Shown: piece after piece, positions 27,266 through 35,091 of the stretch | How positions within the stretch are numbered: position 1 is the first letter of the stretch | How the letters are laid out: each line of letters begins with the position of its first letter | Origin: Pseudodesulfovibrio aespoeensis Aspo-2 | Lineage (GTDB): Bacteria > Desulfobacterota > Desulfovibrionia > Desulfovibrionales > Desulfovibrionaceae | Assembly: GCF_000176915.2 (NCBI RefSeq) | Contig: NC_014844.1 | Location: 1,674,001 to 1,738,000, forward strand | Reading direction: 5' to 3' | Length of the DNA stretch: 64,000 nucleotides | The notes under the pieces: model-generated | The model's input: only the letters and a program-made list of their open reading frames with translations | Databases searched by the model: none | What the model was told of the DNA's origin: nothing | Made by a program: the position numbers and the translations under genes

Positions 27266-27376
27266 GCTTCTAAAAAAGCGGAAGCCAAAAAAGAAAAAGA
27301 AGCCGAAGCGGTTCTGGTGCGAGTTCATGGGCATTTCATAATTCAAAAGTTCGCGGGCTGTCAAGCGGATACCCAT
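27239..27376 (-). CDS. Phenylalanine-rich leader peptide (attenuation control)
   Basis: A short frame of 45 codons from ATG 27376 (with GAGGATGATACC upstream), or 29 codons from ATG 27328, ending TAA at 27239. Its core reads FGFFFFFGFRFF: nine Phe in twelve codons (27307-27272), all TTC or TTT. The rest shows no membrane or enzyme motif. The Phe run is followed by an antiterminator sequence and an intrinsic terminator, the arrangement of pheL and pheM leaders in enterics. Low charged Phe-tRNA should stall ribosomes here and allow read-through into the symporter genes. Which ATG is used is open: a TTGACA/TATGAA promoter inside the longer frame would start the message near 27328. Confidence 0.75.
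   Translation of the reverse strand: MGIRLTARELLNYEMPMNSHQNRFGFFFFFGFRFFRSACGLGVCE
27335..27364 (-). promoter_or_regulatory. Candidate promoter of the leader/symporter operon
   Basis: Minus strand TTGACA (27364-27359), 18-base spacer, TATGAA (27340-27335), identical in both boxes and spacing to the apt promoter. Transcription would begin near 27328, at or next to the ATG of the short form of the leader peptide, implying leaderless translation. If the longer leader ORF is used, the true promoter lies further upstream. Confidence 0.5.
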
Positions 27377-27750
27377 GGTATCATCCTCTATAATGGTCGA
27401 TTGGAATCAGGCCATTGTCCTGCGAACACGGTTCTACAATTATGTAGCTTTCCAACTCCTATTTTGTGGGTTCATTGGTGTATCTCCGGTCATGAGCAGT
27501 TCGGCTGTGAATGGGGCAAAGTCATGGCAGGGGTGTCGCCCCCAGGCCGGGAGCCTGAATTGACACGTAATAAATTCAAGCATTCAAGGCGATTAAAAGT
27601 TTTCTTGACAGCTTTATGCTTCCTGTGCTTTTGTGACTCCCCTTCACAAGAAGAGCATTTGCCTGAATTGTGAAAAGCCGAAAACGGTGCCGCTGTCATC
27701 TCGTGCAAACGATGACTTTTTTGGCAACCAAACGAAAGAGGGTACCCGCC
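27377..27750. other. Divergent intergenic region between the symporter leader and glutamate synthase
   Basis: 374 bases, AT-richer than the genes. It holds two exact TTGACA boxes on the plus strand (27560-27565 and 27605-27610) that could serve the glutamate synthase operon, though neither has a convincing -10 at 16-19 bases. On the plus strand there are also a CAGGC/GCCTG hairpin near 27542-27556 and a CTACAATTATGTAG near-palindrome near 27433-27446. No gene is supported. Confidence 0.5.
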
Positions 27751-29277
27751 TTGCTGTTTCAACCCGTCAATAAAAACTACCATGAGTTTTGCATTGACCG
27801 CGATCCCGACCTGTGCATCAACTGCAAGGTCTGCGTGCGTCAGTGTTCCTATCAGGCCCATTACTTTGACGAGGCCCGGCAAAAGGTCATGCACGACAAC
27901 ACCAAGTGTATCGGCTGCCATCGCTGCGAGGCGCTCTGTCCCACGGCTGCCCTGAACATCCGCAACAAGCCCTCGGATTTCAGGGCCAACAAACTGTGGC
28001 GGCCCGTGTTCCTCCAGAACATCTACAAGCAGGCGGACACCGGAGGCGTGTTGCTGGCGGGGATGGGCTCGCCGGTTGACATCCCAGTCTACTGGGACCG
28101 CATGCTGCTCGACGCCAGCCAGGTGACAAACCCGTCCATTGACCCGTTGCGTGAGCCCATGGAGCTCAAGACCTTTCTCGGAGCCAAGCCGAGGCAGCTC
28201 AAGATCGAAACCGACAAAAACGGCAAATCCACCCTCAAGACCAAACTCTCCCCGCAGATCGAGCTCGATGTACCCATCATGTTTGCGGCCATGAGCTTCG
28301 GGGCAATCAATTTCAATCTGCATCAGGCCATGGCCCGCGCGGCCACCGAGATGGGCACGGTCTACAACACCGGCGAGGGCGGCCTGCACAAGTCCCTCTA
28401 CAAGTACGGCAAGAACACCATTGTCCAGGTGGCCTCGGGCCGTTTCGGCGTGCATCTCGACTATCTCAAGGCGGGCGTGGGCATCGAAATCAAGGTGGGG
28501 CAGGGCGCCAAGCCCGGCATCGGGGGCCATCTGCCCGGTGAAAAGATCAACAACATGGTCTCCGAGACGCGCATGGTGCCCATCGGGTCCGACGCCATCT
28601 CCCCGGCCCCGCACCACGACATCTATTCCATCGAGGACCTGCTCCAGCTCATCTTTGCCCTCAAGGAGGCCTCGGAGTACAAGGTGCCGGTGGCCGTCAA
28701 GATCGCGGCGGTGCACAACGTGGCCGCCATCGCCTCGGGCATTGTCCGGGCGGGCGCGGACATCGTCACCATCGACGGCATGCGCGGCGGCACGGGCGCG
28801 GCCCCGGCCATGATCCGCGACAACGTGGGCATTCCCATCGAGCTGGCCCTGGCCCAGGTGGACCAGCGGCTGCGCGACGAGGGCATCCGCAACCAGGCGT
28901 CCATCGTGGCCGCGGGCGGCATCCGCTGCTCGGCGGACGTGGTCAAGGCCATCGCGCTGGGCGCGGACGCCGTGTACATCGGCACGGCCACCCTCATCGC
29001 CGTGGGCTGCACCATCTGTGGCCGCTGCTACACCGGCAAGTGCCCCTGGGGCATCGCCACCAACGACCCCAAGCTCTCCAAGCGGCAGAATCCGGACATC
29101 GCGGCCAAGAAGCTCTCGAATCTGCTCCGCGCCTGGGGCCACGAGATCGAGGAGATGCTCGGCGGCATGGGGCTCAATTCCATTGAGAGCCTGCGCGGCA
29201 ACCGCGACAAGCTGCGCGGGGTCGGCCTTTCCGACACGGAACTCGACATCCTCGGCATCAAGCACGCCGGGCGCTAG
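27751..29277 (+). CDS. Glutamate synthase, FMN/Fe-S synthase subunit (archaeal-type, with ferredoxin domain)
   Basis: About 508 residues. An N-terminal two-cluster ferredoxin domain has Cys22/25/28/32 and Cys53/56/59/63. The FMN-binding glutamate synthase domain follows, with IMFAAMSFGAINFNLHQAMARAA, GEGGLHKSLYKYG, KVGQGAKPGIGGHLPG and IDGMRGGTGAAPAM. The cluster motif VGCTICGRCYTGKCPWGIA, typical of the synthase 3Fe-4S site, is at about residue 419. It combines ammonia and 2-oxoglutarate to glutamate. The TTG at 27751 is chosen because GAGGG is well placed and the family N-terminus (LFQPVNKNYHEF) starts there; an ATG at 27712 lacks a ribosome site. It is the first gene of a five-gene split glutamate synthase operon. 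Confidence 0.9.
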   Translation: MLFQPVNKNYHEFCIDRDPDLCINCKVCVRQCSYQAHYFDEARQKVMHDNTKCIGCHRCEALCPTAALNIRNKPSDFRANKLWRPVFLQNIYKQADTGGVLLAGMGSPVDIPVYWDRMLLDASQVTNPSIDPLREPMELKTFLGAKPRQLKIETDKNGKSTLKTKLSPQIELDVPIMFAAMSFGAINFNLHQAMARAATEMGTVYNTGEGGLHKSLYKYGKNTIVQVASGRFGVHLDYLKAGVGIEIKVGQGAKPGIGGHLPGEKINNMVSETRMVPIGSDAISPAPHHDIYSIEDLLQLIFALKEASEYKVPVAVKIAAVHNVAAIASGIVRAGADIVTIDGMRGGTGAAPAMIRDNVGIPIELALAQVDQRLRDEGIRNQASIVAAGGIRCSADVVKAIALGADAVYIGTATLIAVGCTICGRCYTGKCPWGIATNDPKLSKRQNPDIAAKKLSNLLRAWGHEIEEMLGGMGLNSIESLRGNRDKLRGVGLSDTELDILGIKHAGR

Positions 29278-29289
29278 ACGGAGAACGCC

Positions 29290-29736
29290 ATGAAAAGAGT
29301 CTACCCCGACAAATCCTACTGTATCGGCTGCCATCTCTGCGAGCTGGCCTGCATCACCGCCCATTCCGCGAGCAAGGATATCATCATCGCCTACCGCGAC
29401 GAGCGCGCGGCAACCGGCCTCTCGCCCTGCAAGCGCGTGTTCGAGAAGGGCGACACCTGCGTGGCCATCAGCTGCCGCCACTGCGACGAGCCGTCCTGCG
29501 TGGCGGCCTGCATCTCGGGCGGACTTTACAAGGACCCCGAAACCGGGCGCACCGTGTACGACCGCGACAAGTGCGTGGGCTGCTGGTCCTGCCTCATGGC
29601 CTGTCCCTACGGGGCCATCCGCAGGCACCCCATCGAGAACAAGATCGTCAAGTGCGACCTGTGCGAGGGCAGGGCGGAAGGCCCGGCCTGTGTCCAGGCA
29701 TGCCCCAACGCGGCCCTGAAGTACGAGGAGCGGTAG
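29290..29736 (+). CDS. 4Fe-4S ferredoxin-type electron transfer subunit
   Basis: A 148-residue HycB/DmsB-like iron-sulfur protein with four cysteine groups: CIGCHLCELAC at the start, CRHCDEPSCVAAC, CVGCWSCLMACP, and CDLCEGRAEGPACVQACP, enough for up to four clusters. It sits between the synthase and the flavoprotein subunits and probably passes electrons from the latter to the former. The start ATG is 12 bases after the synthase stop, with GGAGAACGCC upstream. Confidence 0.92.
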   Translation: MKRVYPDKSYCIGCHLCELACITAHSASKDIIIAYRDERAATGLSPCKRVFEKGDTCVAISCRHCDEPSCVAACISGGLYKDPETGRTVYDRDKCVGCWSCLMACPYGAIRRHPIENKIVKCDLCEGRAEGPACVQACPNAALKYEER

Positions 29737-29768
29737 CCGCCGCGCGACCATAATCCACGAGGTCAATC

Positions 29769-31070
29769 ATGAAATATGTCATCATAGGCAACGGCATCGC
29801 CTCCATCGGGGCCATCGAGGGCATCCGCAAGGTCGATGCCGCAAGCGAGATACTGGTCATCGGAGCCGAGGATTCCCCGGCCTACGGGCGTCCGCTCATC
29901 TCCTACCTGCTGGCGGGCAAGATCGGCCCGGACAGGCTCTCCCTGCGGCCCAGGGAATTCTACGAGAAGAGCAACGTCACCCTGAAGCTCGGCACCACGG
30001 TCACGGCCATCGACATCGCTGCCCAGACCGTGACCACGGACAGGGGCGAGACCATCGGCTACGAGAACCTGCTCATCGCCACGGGCGGCATCCCCTTCAC
30101 CCCGCCCATCCCCGGCGCGGACGGATCCGACGTGTACAACTTCACCAATCTGGCCCACGCCCAGACCCTCATCGCCAAGGCCCGCGAGATCAAGCGGGCC
30201 GTGGTCATCGGCGGCGGGCTCATCGGCCTCAAGGCGGGCGAGTCGCTCTTTGACCGGGGCGTGGAGGTGACCATCCTCGAACTCTCGCCGCGCATCTTAA
30301 GCCTCGCCTTTGACGAAAACGCCGCGTCGCTCGCGGGCGGCAGGCTGGCCGAGGTGGGGCTGGCCGTGCGCTGCGGCGTGTCGGCCAAGGAGATTCAGCG
30401 CGACAGCGCGGGCAATCTCAAGGGGGTGCACCTGACCGACGGCGACTTCCTCCAGACCGACGTGGTGGTCATCGCCATCGGCGTGGTGCCCAACTACGGG
30501 CTGGCCAAGGCGTCCGGCATCGAGGTGGACCGGGGCATCAAGGTGGACGACCACATGCGCGCCAGCGCGCAAGGCGTGTTCGCGGCGGGCGACGTGGCCC
30601 AAGCCAGGGATCTGCTTTTTGGCGACGACCGGGTCATCCCCATCTGGACCAACGCCTACAACCAGGGCTTTTGTGCGGGCAAGAACATGGCCGGGGCGGA
30701 CATCCGGTTCATCGGCAGCCTGGCCATGAACTCCATCAGCTTCTACGGCCTGCCGACCATCTCGGTGGGCACGGTCAACCCGCCCGAGGGCGATCCCGCC
30801 TACGAGGTGTCCATCACCTTGGACGAAAAGAAGAAAAGCTACCGCAAGCTCGTGTTCCAGAACGACCATCTGGTGGGCTATGTCCTGGTGGGCGACATCG
30901 ACATGGCAGGCATGTACACGGCCTTTGTCAAGTTCCAGATGCCCATCCCCGAGGAGGCGCGCAAGCAGCTCGTGGCCGGCGCGCCGGACGTGCTCATGTG
31001 GCCCGACGACTTCTTCCGGGAGACCTGGAATCCTGGGCGCGAGGCCTGGAATCCGGGGACTCACGAATAA
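29769..31070 (+). CDS. NAD(P)/FAD-dependent oxidoreductase (glutamate synthase reductase subunit)
   Basis: A 433-residue flavoprotein of the pyridine nucleotide-disulfide/NirB-like group. FAD-binding motif at the N-terminus IIGNGIASIGAIEGI; NAD(P)-binding VVIGGGLIGLKAGESLFDRG at about residues 145-164; second FAD motif GVFAAGDVAQA at about 272-282. The C-terminal 90 residues resemble the NirB/rubredoxin reductase tail. It ends with a repeated WNPG (WNPGREAWNPGTHE), apparently a small recent duplication. In context it should oxidise NAD(P)H and feed the ferredoxin and synthase subunits. Confidence 0.9.
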   Translation: MKYVIIGNGIASIGAIEGIRKVDAASEILVIGAEDSPAYGRPLISYLLAGKIGPDRLSLRPREFYEKSNVTLKLGTTVTAIDIAAQTVTTDRGETIGYENLLIATGGIPFTPPIPGADGSDVYNFTNLAHAQTLIAKAREIKRAVVIGGGLIGLKAGESLFDRGVEVTILELSPRILSLAFDENAASLAGGRLAEVGLAVRCGVSAKEIQRDSAGNLKGVHLTDGDFLQTDVVVIAIGVVPNYGLAKASGIEVDRGIKVDDHMRASAQGVFAAGDVAQARDLLFGDDRVIPIWTNAYNQGFCAGKNMAGADIRFIGSLAMNSISFYGLPTISVGTVNPPEGDPAYEVSITLDEKKKSYRKLVFQNDHLVGYVLVGDIDMAGMYTAFVKFQMPIPEEARKQLVAGAPDVLMWPDDFFRETWNPGREAWNPGTHE

Positions 31071-31108
31071 GACATCCGAGTCCCGCACGGGACGCATGGA
31101 GAGAGAGA

Positions 31109-32206
31109 ATGAAAGCGCCTGAACGGTATCATGATTTTCAAAAGGATATTTCCGGTTGCGGGATATTCGGCGTCATCCACAAGAAGCGCGGCCTGATCCC
31201 GGGCCAGATGCCCATCGCGGCCATGACCTGCATGCATGACCGTGGCAACGGCCTGGGTGGGGGGTTCGCGGCCTACGGCATCTACCCGGAACACGACGAC
31301 AAGTACTGCTTCCACATGATGTGCGACGGCGAGGCGGCCATCGAGGGGTCGGAGAAGCTGTTGCGCGCCTATTTCGACCTGCACCACTTCGAGCCGATCC
31401 CCACGCGCCGGGTGCTTTCCATCCCCAGGCCGCCGAGATTCAATCGCTATTTCGTGACCGTGCCCGAAAAGCCGGTCAACGAGTTCTCCGAACTGGCCGA
31501 GGAGGACTATGTGGTGGCCGTGGTCATGAAGATCAACACCTCTGTTGGGGGCGCGTTCGTCGTCTCCAGCGGCAAGAACATGGGCGCGTTCAAGGGTGTT
31601 GGCTTTCCCGAGGACATCGCCGACTTCTTCCGCCTGGAGGAATACAGCGCCTACATCTGGACCGGCCACAACCGTTTCCCCACCAACACTCCGGGCTGGT
31701 GGGGCGGGGCGCATCCCTTCACCATCCTCAACTGGTCCATCGTCCACAACGGCGAGATATCGTCCTACGGCATCAACCGCCGCTACCTGTGCGAGCACGA
31801 CTACCTGTGCACCATGATGACCGACACCGAGGTGGTGGCCTACGAACTGGACATGCTCATCCGCAAGCACGGGCTCTCCTGGGAGATGGCCGCCAAGTGC
31901 TTTGCCCCGCCTTTCTGGGACGAGATGGAGCGCATGGACGCGGACGACAGGGAGTTGTACACCGCGCTGCGCGCCACCTACGGCCCGGCCATGCTCAACG
32001 GTCCCTTTGCCATCCTCGTGGCCGACAACACCCGGCTCATGGGTCTCAACGACCGCATCAAGCTGCGGCCCCTGCTGGTGGCCGAAAAAGATGACATGGT
32101 CTTCATGTCCAGCGAGGAATCCGCCGTGCGCGAAGTGTGTCCCGAGCTGGACAGGGTCTGGATGCCCAAGGCGGGCGAACCGGTTATCGTGGATCTGGAG
32201 GGCTAG
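31109..32206 (+). CDS. Glutamate synthase, class II glutamine amidotransferase subunit
   Basis: 365 residues forming the glutaminase part of split glutamate synthase. The nucleophile is Cys17 in DISGCGIFGVIH, so a 16-residue propeptide is expected to be removed. Other Ntn-hydrolase landmarks are MHDRGNGLGGGFAAYG, TGHNRFPTNTPGWWGGAHPF and the oxyanion region in VHNGEISSYG. The start ATG follows GGAGAGAGA; the frame is open upstream into the previous gene, but that part is not conserved-looking. It supplies ammonia from glutamine to the synthase subunit. Confidence 0.92.
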   Translation: MKAPERYHDFQKDISGCGIFGVIHKKRGLIPGQMPIAAMTCMHDRGNGLGGGFAAYGIYPEHDDKYCFHMMCDGEAAIEGSEKLLRAYFDLHHFEPIPTRRVLSIPRPPRFNRYFVTVPEKPVNEFSELAEEDYVVAVVMKINTSVGGAFVVSSGKNMGAFKGVGFPEDIADFFRLEEYSAYIWTGHNRFPTNTPGWWGGAHPFTILNWSIVHNGEISSYGINRRYLCEHDYLCTMMTDTEVVAYELDMLIRKHGLSWEMAAKCFAPPFWDEMERMDADDRELYTALRATYGPAMLNGPFAILVADNTRLMGLNDRIKLRPLLVAEKDDMVFMSSEESAVREVCPELDRVWMPKAGEPVIVDLEG

Positions 32207-32207
32207 C

Positions 32208-32966
32208 ATGACCAAGAGAAAGCAGAAGACCCTGGTGGCGGGCCGCACCTACTACAAGCAGTTCAACGAGGAGATACGCGCCCTGGTTCGCGAGGGCGTC
32301 ACGGATTTCGTCATCAAGGAGTGCAACGGCCAGCGCTATCTGGCCACGGCCCTTGAAGGCGACCTCACCTTCGACATATACGGCGTGCCGGGTCAGGATC
32401 TGGCCGCCTTCATGCGCGGTCCCAAGATCCGCATCCGCAACAACGCCCAGGACGGTGTGGGCAACACCATGGACGGCGGGCGCATCATCATCGAGGGCCT
32501 CGCGGGCGATGTCATCGGCTACGCCATGCGCGGAGGCGAGATATTCATCAAGGGCGATGTCGGCTACCGGGTGGGCATCCACATGAAGGCCTACCTCGAC
32601 CACCAGCCGAAAATCGTGGTGGGCGGCAAGGCCGGCGACTTTCTCGGAGAATATATGGCTGGCGGAATTATTTTGCTCTTGGGCATGTTTTCTGATAAGC
32701 CTGATGCGCCTGTTGCCGGACGGAGTCTGGGAACGGGCATGCACGGCGGCGTGATCTATGTCCGCGGCGAGGTGCCCGAACATCAGCTCGGACCCGGCCT
32801 GCACGCGCAGCCCGTGGACTCCGAAGACCTGAAGGTCATCGGGGCCTTGGTCGAGGATTACGCCAGGGAATTGAAGCTGGACAGCAAGGAAATAATGAGC
32901 GAGAACTTCGTCAAAATTCGTCCGTTTTCGCATCGGCCTTACGGGAACCTCTACGTTCCCTGCTAA
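32208..32966 (+). CDS. Glutamate synthase, GXGXG-domain subunit
   Basis: 252 residues corresponding to the beta-helical C-terminal domain of large glutamate synthase alpha subunits (also found in formylmethanofuran dehydrogenase C). The repeated Gly pattern runs through NNAQDGVGNTMDGGRIIIEG, GDVIGYAMRGGEIFIKGDVG and VVGGKAGDFLGEYMAGG. It starts 1 base after the preceding stop. The domain is structural and holds the others together. The stretch at 32640-32710 is less GC-rich than its neighbours. Confidence 0.92.
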   Translation: MTKRKQKTLVAGRTYYKQFNEEIRALVREGVTDFVIKECNGQRYLATALEGDLTFDIYGVPGQDLAAFMRGPKIRIRNNAQDGVGNTMDGGRIIIEGLAGDVIGYAMRGGEIFIKGDVGYRVGIHMKAYLDHQPKIVVGGKAGDFLGEYMAGGIILLLGMFSDKPDAPVAGRSLGTGMHGGVIYVRGEVPEHQLGPGLHAQPVDSEDLKVIGALVEDYARELKLDSKEIMSENFVKIRPFSHRPYGNLYVPC

Positions 32967-33011
32967 ACGCTTCGAGACTGTAAAAACCCTTATCCCTGTC
33001 TGGGAGGAACC

Positions 33012-33362
33012 ATGTTCTTCGATTCCATAGCCTACGCGATGGCGCCGCCCTCTGGCGGCGGAGAGTCCGGCGGTCTCGGCGGCATCCTCGGCGGCCCGCT
33101 GCCGATGCTCGTCCTGATGTTCGCCATTTTCTACTTCCTGCTCATCCGCCCGCAGCAGAAAAAGCAAAAGCTGCACAAGGCCATGCTCGACGCCCTCAGA
33201 AAGGGCGACAAGGTGTGGACCAATGGTGGCATTCTCGGCGTCATCGTCGATATCGACGGCGACAATCTCACCATTGAGATCGCCGCTGGTGTCAATGTCG
33301 TGATCAAGCGCGGTTTCGTCGCCGACAAAGACGGCGCTTCCGCAGCAGACAACAAGAAGTAG
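33012..33362 (+). CDS. yajC: Preprotein translocase subunit YajC
   Basis: A 116-residue single-pass membrane protein. The helix MLVLMFAIFYFLLIRPQQKKQKLHKAMLDALRKGDKVWTNGGILG is the YajC signature, followed by a small cytoplasmic beta domain. The N-terminus has an extra Gly-rich stretch. It precedes secD and secF, the usual yajC-secD-secF order; the products form the accessory complex that pulls secreted proteins using the proton motive force. A strong hairpin at 33392-33426 lies between it and secD. Confidence 0.96.
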   Translation: MFFDSIAYAMAPPSGGGESGGLGGILGGPLPMLVLMFAIFYFLLIRPQQKKQKLHKAMLDALRKGDKVWTNGGILGVIVDIDGDNLTIEIAAGVNVVIKRGFVADKDGASAADNKK

Positions 33363-33391
33363 GCTTGACAGCCGGTAGTCTGGACTTCCGT

Positions 33392-33426
33392 GCGGACCGG
33401 ACCACGAGACAAGTGGCCCGGTCCGC
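33392..33426 (+). promoter_or_regulatory. Strong hairpin between yajC and secD
   Basis: Inverted repeat GCGGACCGG / CCGGTCCGC, continued past one mismatch by CCAC/GTGG, around a GAGACAA loop. It is followed by GCTTGTGTTTG, a poor T-run. It could reduce read-through from yajC to secD or mark an mRNA processing site. Confidence 0.55.
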
Positions 33427-33486
33427 GCTTGTGTTTGACCGTGCGTCCCGCACCGGCTGCAACGTGTTCGCATCAAGGGAGTTTTC

Positions 33487-35082
33487 ATGCAGAGTCTGCG
33501 CCTTAGAATCCTCGCAACCCTGGTCGTCCTGATCCTTGGACTGGCCTACATGCTGCCGTCCATCCCCGGCGTGAAAGAGTCGCCGCTGGGCGCGCTGCTG
33601 CCCGGCAACTCGGTCAGCCTCGGCCTCGACCTCAAGGGCGGTATCCACCTGACGCTTGGCGTCGACATGGACACCGCCATGCACAACAATCTTTCCCGCC
33701 TGGGTGACGATCTCAAGGCCGCAGCCGCCGAGGAGGGCATTTTCATCCTCCGGCCCACGGTGATCTCCTCATCCCGCCTGGAACTGGTGCTGCTCAAAGG
33801 CGACCAAAAGGCCGGTTTCGACACGGTGATCGACAGGTTCAGCCCGTTCAGCGTCGAGGACACCCAGGTCCTTGGCGACGGCAAGATCAAGTATGTCCTT
33901 TCGATACCGGCGCAGTATCGCGACGAGTTGACCAAGCTGACCATGGATCAGGCCATCAAGACCATCCGCAACCGCATCGACCAGTTCGGCGTGGCCGAGC
34001 CGGACATCCGCAAGCAGCAGGGCGACCGCATCCAGATCCAGTTGCCCGGCCTGCAGGACCCGGAGCGCGCCATCAACATCATCGGCCAGACCGCCCACCT
34101 CGAATTCAAGATGGTGGACGACACGGCTGACCTGGACAAGGCCAAGAGCGGCATCCTCGCCCCTGGCCGCGAGCTTTCGACCCTGGTCACCACCCATGCG
34201 GGAGGCGGGCAGACCGAGGCTCCCATCGTGCTCAAGAAGGATGCCGTGCTTACCGGCGAATACATCACCGACGCCAAGGTGCAGCTCGACACCTGGAACC
34301 AGCCCTACGTTTCGATCACCTTCAACGCGCGCGGCGGCACCATCTTCGCCAACCTGACCGGCGAAAACGTCAACAAGCGCATGGCCATCGTCCTGGACGG
34401 CAAGGTCTATTCGGCTCCCGTCATCCAGGAGAAGATCAGCGGCGGCAAGGCGTCCATCACCGGCAATTTCACCCGGGAAGAGGCGCGTGACCTGGCTGTG
34501 GTCCTGCGCGCCGGTTCGCTGCCCGCGCCGGTCGTCATCCTGGAACAACGCACGGTCGGACCCTCCCTGGGGCAGGAATCCATCGACAAGGGCATCATGT
34601 CCGCCCTGGTGGGCATGGGCCTGATACTCGTCTTCATGGTCGTCTACTACGGCTTTGCCGGAGTCGTGGCCGATCTGGTCCTGTGCCTGAACATCATGCT
34701 GATCATGAGCGGCCTGGCCCTGTTCGGTGCGACTCTGACCCTGCCGGGCATCGCGGGCATCATCCTGACCATCGGCATGGCCGTGGACGCCAACGTCATC
34801 ATCTACGAGCGCATCCGCGAGGAACTGCGGCGCGGGCTGACCGTCCGGGCGGCCATCGAGGAAGGGTACAGCCGCGCCACCCTGACCATCATGGACGCCA
34901 ACGTGACCACCATCATCGCGGCGGTCATCCTCTACCAGTTCGGCACCGGACCGGTACGGGGCTTTGCCGTCACCCTGACGCTTGGCATCATCTCCTCGAT
35001 GTTCACCGCCATCTTCGTGTCGCGCATCCTGTTCGACCTGTACACAAAAAGCGGCTCCCAAAGCGCCAAGCTGAACATTTAA
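33487..35082 (+). CDS. secD: Protein translocase subunit SecD
   Basis: A 531-residue RND-like membrane protein with six helices and a large periplasmic domain. Landmarks are NSVSLGLDLKGGIHLTLGVD near the N-terminus, the RIDQFGVAEPDI and GDRIQIQLPGLQDPERA periplasmic motifs, and the C-terminal TLPGIAGIILTIGMAVDANVIIYERIREELR with the proton-relay Asp. It lies 9 bases before secF. Confidence 0.96.
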   Translation: MQSLRLRILATLVVLILGLAYMLPSIPGVKESPLGALLPGNSVSLGLDLKGGIHLTLGVDMDTAMHNNLSRLGDDLKAAAAEEGIFILRPTVISSSRLELVLLKGDQKAGFDTVIDRFSPFSVEDTQVLGDGKIKYVLSIPAQYRDELTKLTMDQAIKTIRNRIDQFGVAEPDIRKQQGDRIQIQLPGLQDPERAINIIGQTAHLEFKMVDDTADLDKAKSGILAPGRELSTLVTTHAGGGQTEAPIVLKKDAVLTGEYITDAKVQLDTWNQPYVSITFNARGGTIFANLTGENVNKRMAIVLDGKVYSAPVIQEKISGGKASITGNFTREEARDLAVVLRAGSLPAPVVILEQRTVGPSLGQESIDKGIMSALVGMGLILVFMVVYYGFAGVVADLVLCLNIMLIMSGLALFGATLTLPGIAGIILTIGMAVDANVIIYERIREELRRGLTVRAAIEEGYSRATLTIMDANVTTIIAAVILYQFGTGPVRGFAVTLTLGIISSMFTAIFVSRILFDLYTKSGSQSAKLNI

Positions 35083-35091
35083 GGGGACGAT

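Noticed and set aside
27317-27673. 118-codon plus-strand frame opposite the Phe leader
   Set aside because: It includes the leader and terminator DNA in antisense, has no ribosome site, and is not protein-like.
27490-29766. 758-codon open frame on the minus strand opposite the glutamate synthase genes
   Set aside because: Same GC-driven shadow effect; the plus strand carries unmistakable Fe-S and synthase motifs.
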